From the NCBI GenBank assembly GCA_029935255.1, contig JAOZKS010000135.1, positions 1 through 7,149 of the forward strand: a DNA stretch of 7,149 nucleotides, read 5' to 3'. This stretch comes from Pontiella sp. GTDB taxonomy: Bacteria; Verrucomicrobiota; Kiritimatiellia; Kiritimatiellales; Pontiellaceae. Below the pieces are notes generated by a model. That model was given only the letters and a program-made list of their open reading frames with translations. It was not told the DNA's origin and searched no databases. The position numbers were made by a program, and so were the translations under genes. Shown in pieces: positions 5,319-7,149 of the stretch (its first letter is position 1; each line of letters begins with the position of its first letter).

Positions 5319-7005
5319 ACGTCTCCTGCTGATTACCCTTCTGTTGATCCTCGTCACGATTGTTGTGCTCGGGATGCGCCTCGGCTATCCGTACCACCGA
5401 TGGGTTGCATTCGCCCTGCTAGCGCTCGGGTGGATTCCGCTCGTGGTTTCGTACCGTATCAACCGCCGCCTGCTGCATGTGCAGAAAGAGATCATTAAGA
5501 AAAAGACGAGGCCCTTCCTTCCGCATATGTTGGTGGCGGGAGTTTTACTGGTGGCCTTCTACGTGACCGGGGTTCTGTTCCCCATCGAAAAAAGCCCGCT
5601 GGCGGATCTTTCGCCCGCGGAAGTTCGCAATGAAATCGAGGTGGATCTCGGCAACTACCGTATGCTGTGCAAAACCGCTGACGATATCGTGGATACCTTT
5701 CGGGCAAACGGCCTGCTCCATCGCAAAGTCGTCTCGCTTTCAACGGAGGAACGCGCGACCCTGCGGGAACAGTGGCGCGATGGTGTGATGGCCTTCCACG
5801 AGTTCGACCTGCTTAAAGGTAAATACCGAGGCTTCTACCAGATTGATTATGTCGCCGAACCCGGACTGCACTCCGATGCCTTCCTCATGGCCTACTCCGC
5901 CTACATGGCCCAGTACAACGCCTGCTTCCAACTCTTCGACCTTGTTGGCGATAACGAGTTCGTGGAAACGTTGCTCAACGAAGAAGGGGAGGGCGTTCCT
6001 GCGAATAGCTTCTTCACCATGAAACACCGCCTCACCAATCCCAACGTCATGCTGCGCATGAATGCGGGTGGGGCATACTACGAACTCGTTAAAAAAGACA
6101 TCACCCTCGATCCTGAACTTGTGGCCGGGTTTGAAACTCGTCGGAAAGCCTTTTACGAACAGCTCGGAAAGCACCCCGACATCTTCATCGAAAATCCGCT
6201 CGATATTCTCGAACGCGCCGCCTTCGAAGCCATGTATCCCGTCCAGAAAAACGTAGCTGTGCAAATGAGCCACTTGCGCACCGTACGCCGCGACTATCTC
6301 ATCACCCCCGAAATTCTTGCCGAAACCCTCGGTCGGCTGGAGCCCGGCGACATCCTCGTGCAGCGCCGAAACTGGCACATGACCAACATCGGCATCCCCG
6401 GCTTCTGGCCCCACACCGCGCTCTACGTCGGAACCCCCGCAGAGCTCGATGCCTATTTCTCCGACCTCGGTTTCGCGCCCATGGAAATTATCAAGGCCCT
6501 CTATCCCGAAGTCTTCGCGGCGTTGGAAAAAACGGATGCGGACAACTATCCCGTTCGCGTCATCGAAGCCATCCGCCCCGGTGTTGTTTTCCAATCCTTG
6601 GAAACCAGTGCCAAATGCGACTACCTCGCCGCTGTTCGACCCAACCTTTCCAAGGCCGGAAAATTCAAAGCACTACTCGCCGCCTTTTCGCATTACGGGA
6701 AACCCTACGACCTCAACTTTGATTTCGCCACCGACAACGAACTCGTCTGCTCCGAGCTTGTCTACAAGGCGTTCAAATCCAGCGGGAAATTACCCTTCGA
6801 TCCTGAAATCGTACGCGGGCGGTTGTTACTTCCTCCCAACCGCATGGTTGAACAGGTTATCGAAAATATGGGCGACGAAACCGCGCCGTTTTCCTTTGTC
6901 CTCTTTCTCGATGCCGTGGAAAAAAACGACACCATTGTCGAGCGCGATGCCGCCTCGTTCAAGGCCAGCTGGGCACGCCCCAAGTGGGACATCATGCAGG
7001 AGTAA
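5305..7005 (+). CDS. Membrane-anchored YiiX-like permuted NlpC/P60 cysteine hydrolase
   Basis: The 566-residue protein has three predicted membrane helices (about 6-24, 32-50 and 72-93). The basic loop RRLLHVQKEIIKKKTR between the second and third should be cytoplasmic, so the large C-terminal part faces the periplasm. Residues about 100-330 are mostly helical and unrecognised. The catalytic domain runs from about 340: LEPGDILV (345-352), His370 in PHTALYVG, Glu421 in VIEAI, and nucleophile Cys482 in ELVCSELVY. The order His before Cys marks the circularly permuted NlpC/P60 (YiiX/YebB, peptidase C92-like) branch of the papain fold, related to LRAT-type enzymes acting on acyl esters or amides. 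I start at ATG 5305, which overlaps the upstream stop by 14 bases and has GGAG at 5291-5294; the open frame reaches to a TTG at 5245. Coupling to a phosphatidyltransferase suggests a lipid substrate, but a peptide or peptidoglycan substrate remains possible. Confidence 0.82.
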   Translation: MLKNKRLLLITLLLILVTIVVLGMRLGYPYHRWVAFALLALGWIPLVVSYRINRRLLHVQKEIIKKKTRPFLPHMLVAGVLLVAFYVTGVLFPIEKSPLADLSPAEVRNEIEVDLGNYRMLCKTADDIVDTFRANGLLHRKVVSLSTEERATLREQWRDGVMAFHEFDLLKGKYRGFYQIDYVAEPGLHSDAFLMAYSAYMAQYNACFQLFDLVGDNEFVETLLNEEGEGVPANSFFTMKHRLTNPNVMLRMNAGGAYYELVKKDITLDPELVAGFETRRKAFYEQLGKHPDIFIENPLDILERAAFEAMYPVQKNVAVQMSHLRTVRRDYLITPEILAETLGRLEPGDILVQRRNWHMTNIGIPGFWPHTALYVGTPAELDAYFSDLGFAPMEIIKALYPEVFAALEKTDADNYPVRVIEAIRPGVVFQSLETSAKCDYLAAVRPNLSKAGKFKALLAAFSHYGKPYDLNFDFATDNELVCSELVYKAFKSSGKLPFDPEIVRGRLLLPPNRMVEQVIENMGDETAPFSFVLFLDAVEKNDTIVERDAASFKASWARPKWDIMQE

Positions 7006-7149
7006 TTGAGAGCGATTCGCCGTCGGCCACGGCATATTCGAGATCACGGAGGTTTCGTTCGGGTTTGGCTTCATGCACCGTCAGGTCTGGGATGGTTTGT
7101 CCGGCTTGCAGGCCTTTTTTCCTGTATCGGTCGCCCCCCCCCCCCGCCG
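6992..7149 (-). CDS. C-terminal fragment of a convergent gene, cut at the window edge
   Basis: On the minus strand a frame stays open from the right edge to a TGA at 6992-6994. It encodes about 51 residues that read like genuine protein: DRYRKKGLQAG, then TIPDLTVHEAKPERNLRDLE, ending DGESLSITPA. The opposite plus-strand frame gives an Arg/Trp/His-rich peptide that looks like antisense noise. If real, its stop overlaps the end of the YiiX-like gene by 14 bases in convergent orientation, with no terminator between them. The upstream part reads as glycines through the homopolymer at 7134-7145, so the frame beyond it is uncertain. I do not recognise the family. Confidence 0.45.
   Translation of the reverse strand, partial: AGGGGDRYRKKGLQAGQTIPDLTVHEAKPERNLRDLEYAVADGESLSITPA
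7134..7145. repeat. 12-base C homopolymer at the window end
   Basis: Twelve consecutive Cs occur four bases from the right edge. No other homopolymer of this length occurs in the window. It may be a real tract in the minus-strand gene or an assembly or sequencing break. Confidence 0.9.

Noticed and set aside
5740..6594. 284-codon minus-strand frame opposite the YiiX-like gene
   Set aside because: It is antisense to a gene with recognisable membrane helices and His/Cys catalytic motifs; the frame stays open because of biased codon use.
7006..7149. Plus-strand frame from TTG 7006 to the edge
   Set aside because: The peptide is Arg/Trp/His-rich and ends in polyproline from the C tract; the minus-strand reading is far more protein-like.

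Overview
The window is a compact bacterial chromosomal segment with moderate-to-high GC in its genes, strong Shine-Dalgarno sites and short intergenic gaps. The gene set suggests a member of the PVC group, probably Verrucomicrobiota/Kiritimatiellota. It has an LL-diaminopimelate aminotransferase-type enzyme, a lysine/alanine-repeat histone H1-like protein joined to a probable DUF2934 module, and a secreted-protein-like C-terminus at the left edge. The phylum is inferred from gene content only. I see no mobile element, CRISPR array, tRNA or rRNA.

Layout, left to right. (1) Bases 3-65 are the C-terminal end of a plus-strand gene, followed by a strong intrinsic terminator. (2) A two-gene unit follows: an unrecognised 115-residue protein (290-637) and a DapL-like class I aminotransferase (652-1872). 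The unit is preceded by a long inverted repeat that abuts the first ribosome binding site and ends at a second terminator (1882-1908). (3) A near-consensus sigma70-type promoter (1937-1965) drives a ferredoxin/flavodoxin-NADP+ reductase (2038-2700) and a MiaB-type radical SAM tRNA methylthiotransferase (2702-4048), with one base between them. (4) A terminator that works on both strands (4066-4096) separates miaB from the convergent minus-strand H1-like gene (4119-4457). (5) A 171-bp divergent intergenic region carries a dyad. (6) A CDP-alcohol phosphatidyltransferase (4629-5318) overlaps by 14 bases a membrane-anchored, permuted NlpC/P60 (YiiX-like) cysteine hydrolase (5305-7005). (7) The right edge holds what looks like the C-terminus of a convergent minus-strand gene, cut at a 12-base C homopolymer.

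Two pairings carry functional meaning. The reductase and the radical SAM enzyme are translationally linked, which fits the reductase supplying low-potential electrons (through flavodoxin or ferredoxin) for tRNA methylthiolation. The phosphatidyltransferase and the periplasm-facing permuted papain-fold hydrolase are also translationally linked, which suggests a two-protein phospholipid or envelope-lipid module. This second pair is the best candidate in the window for an undescribed system, but its substrate cannot be read from the sequence.
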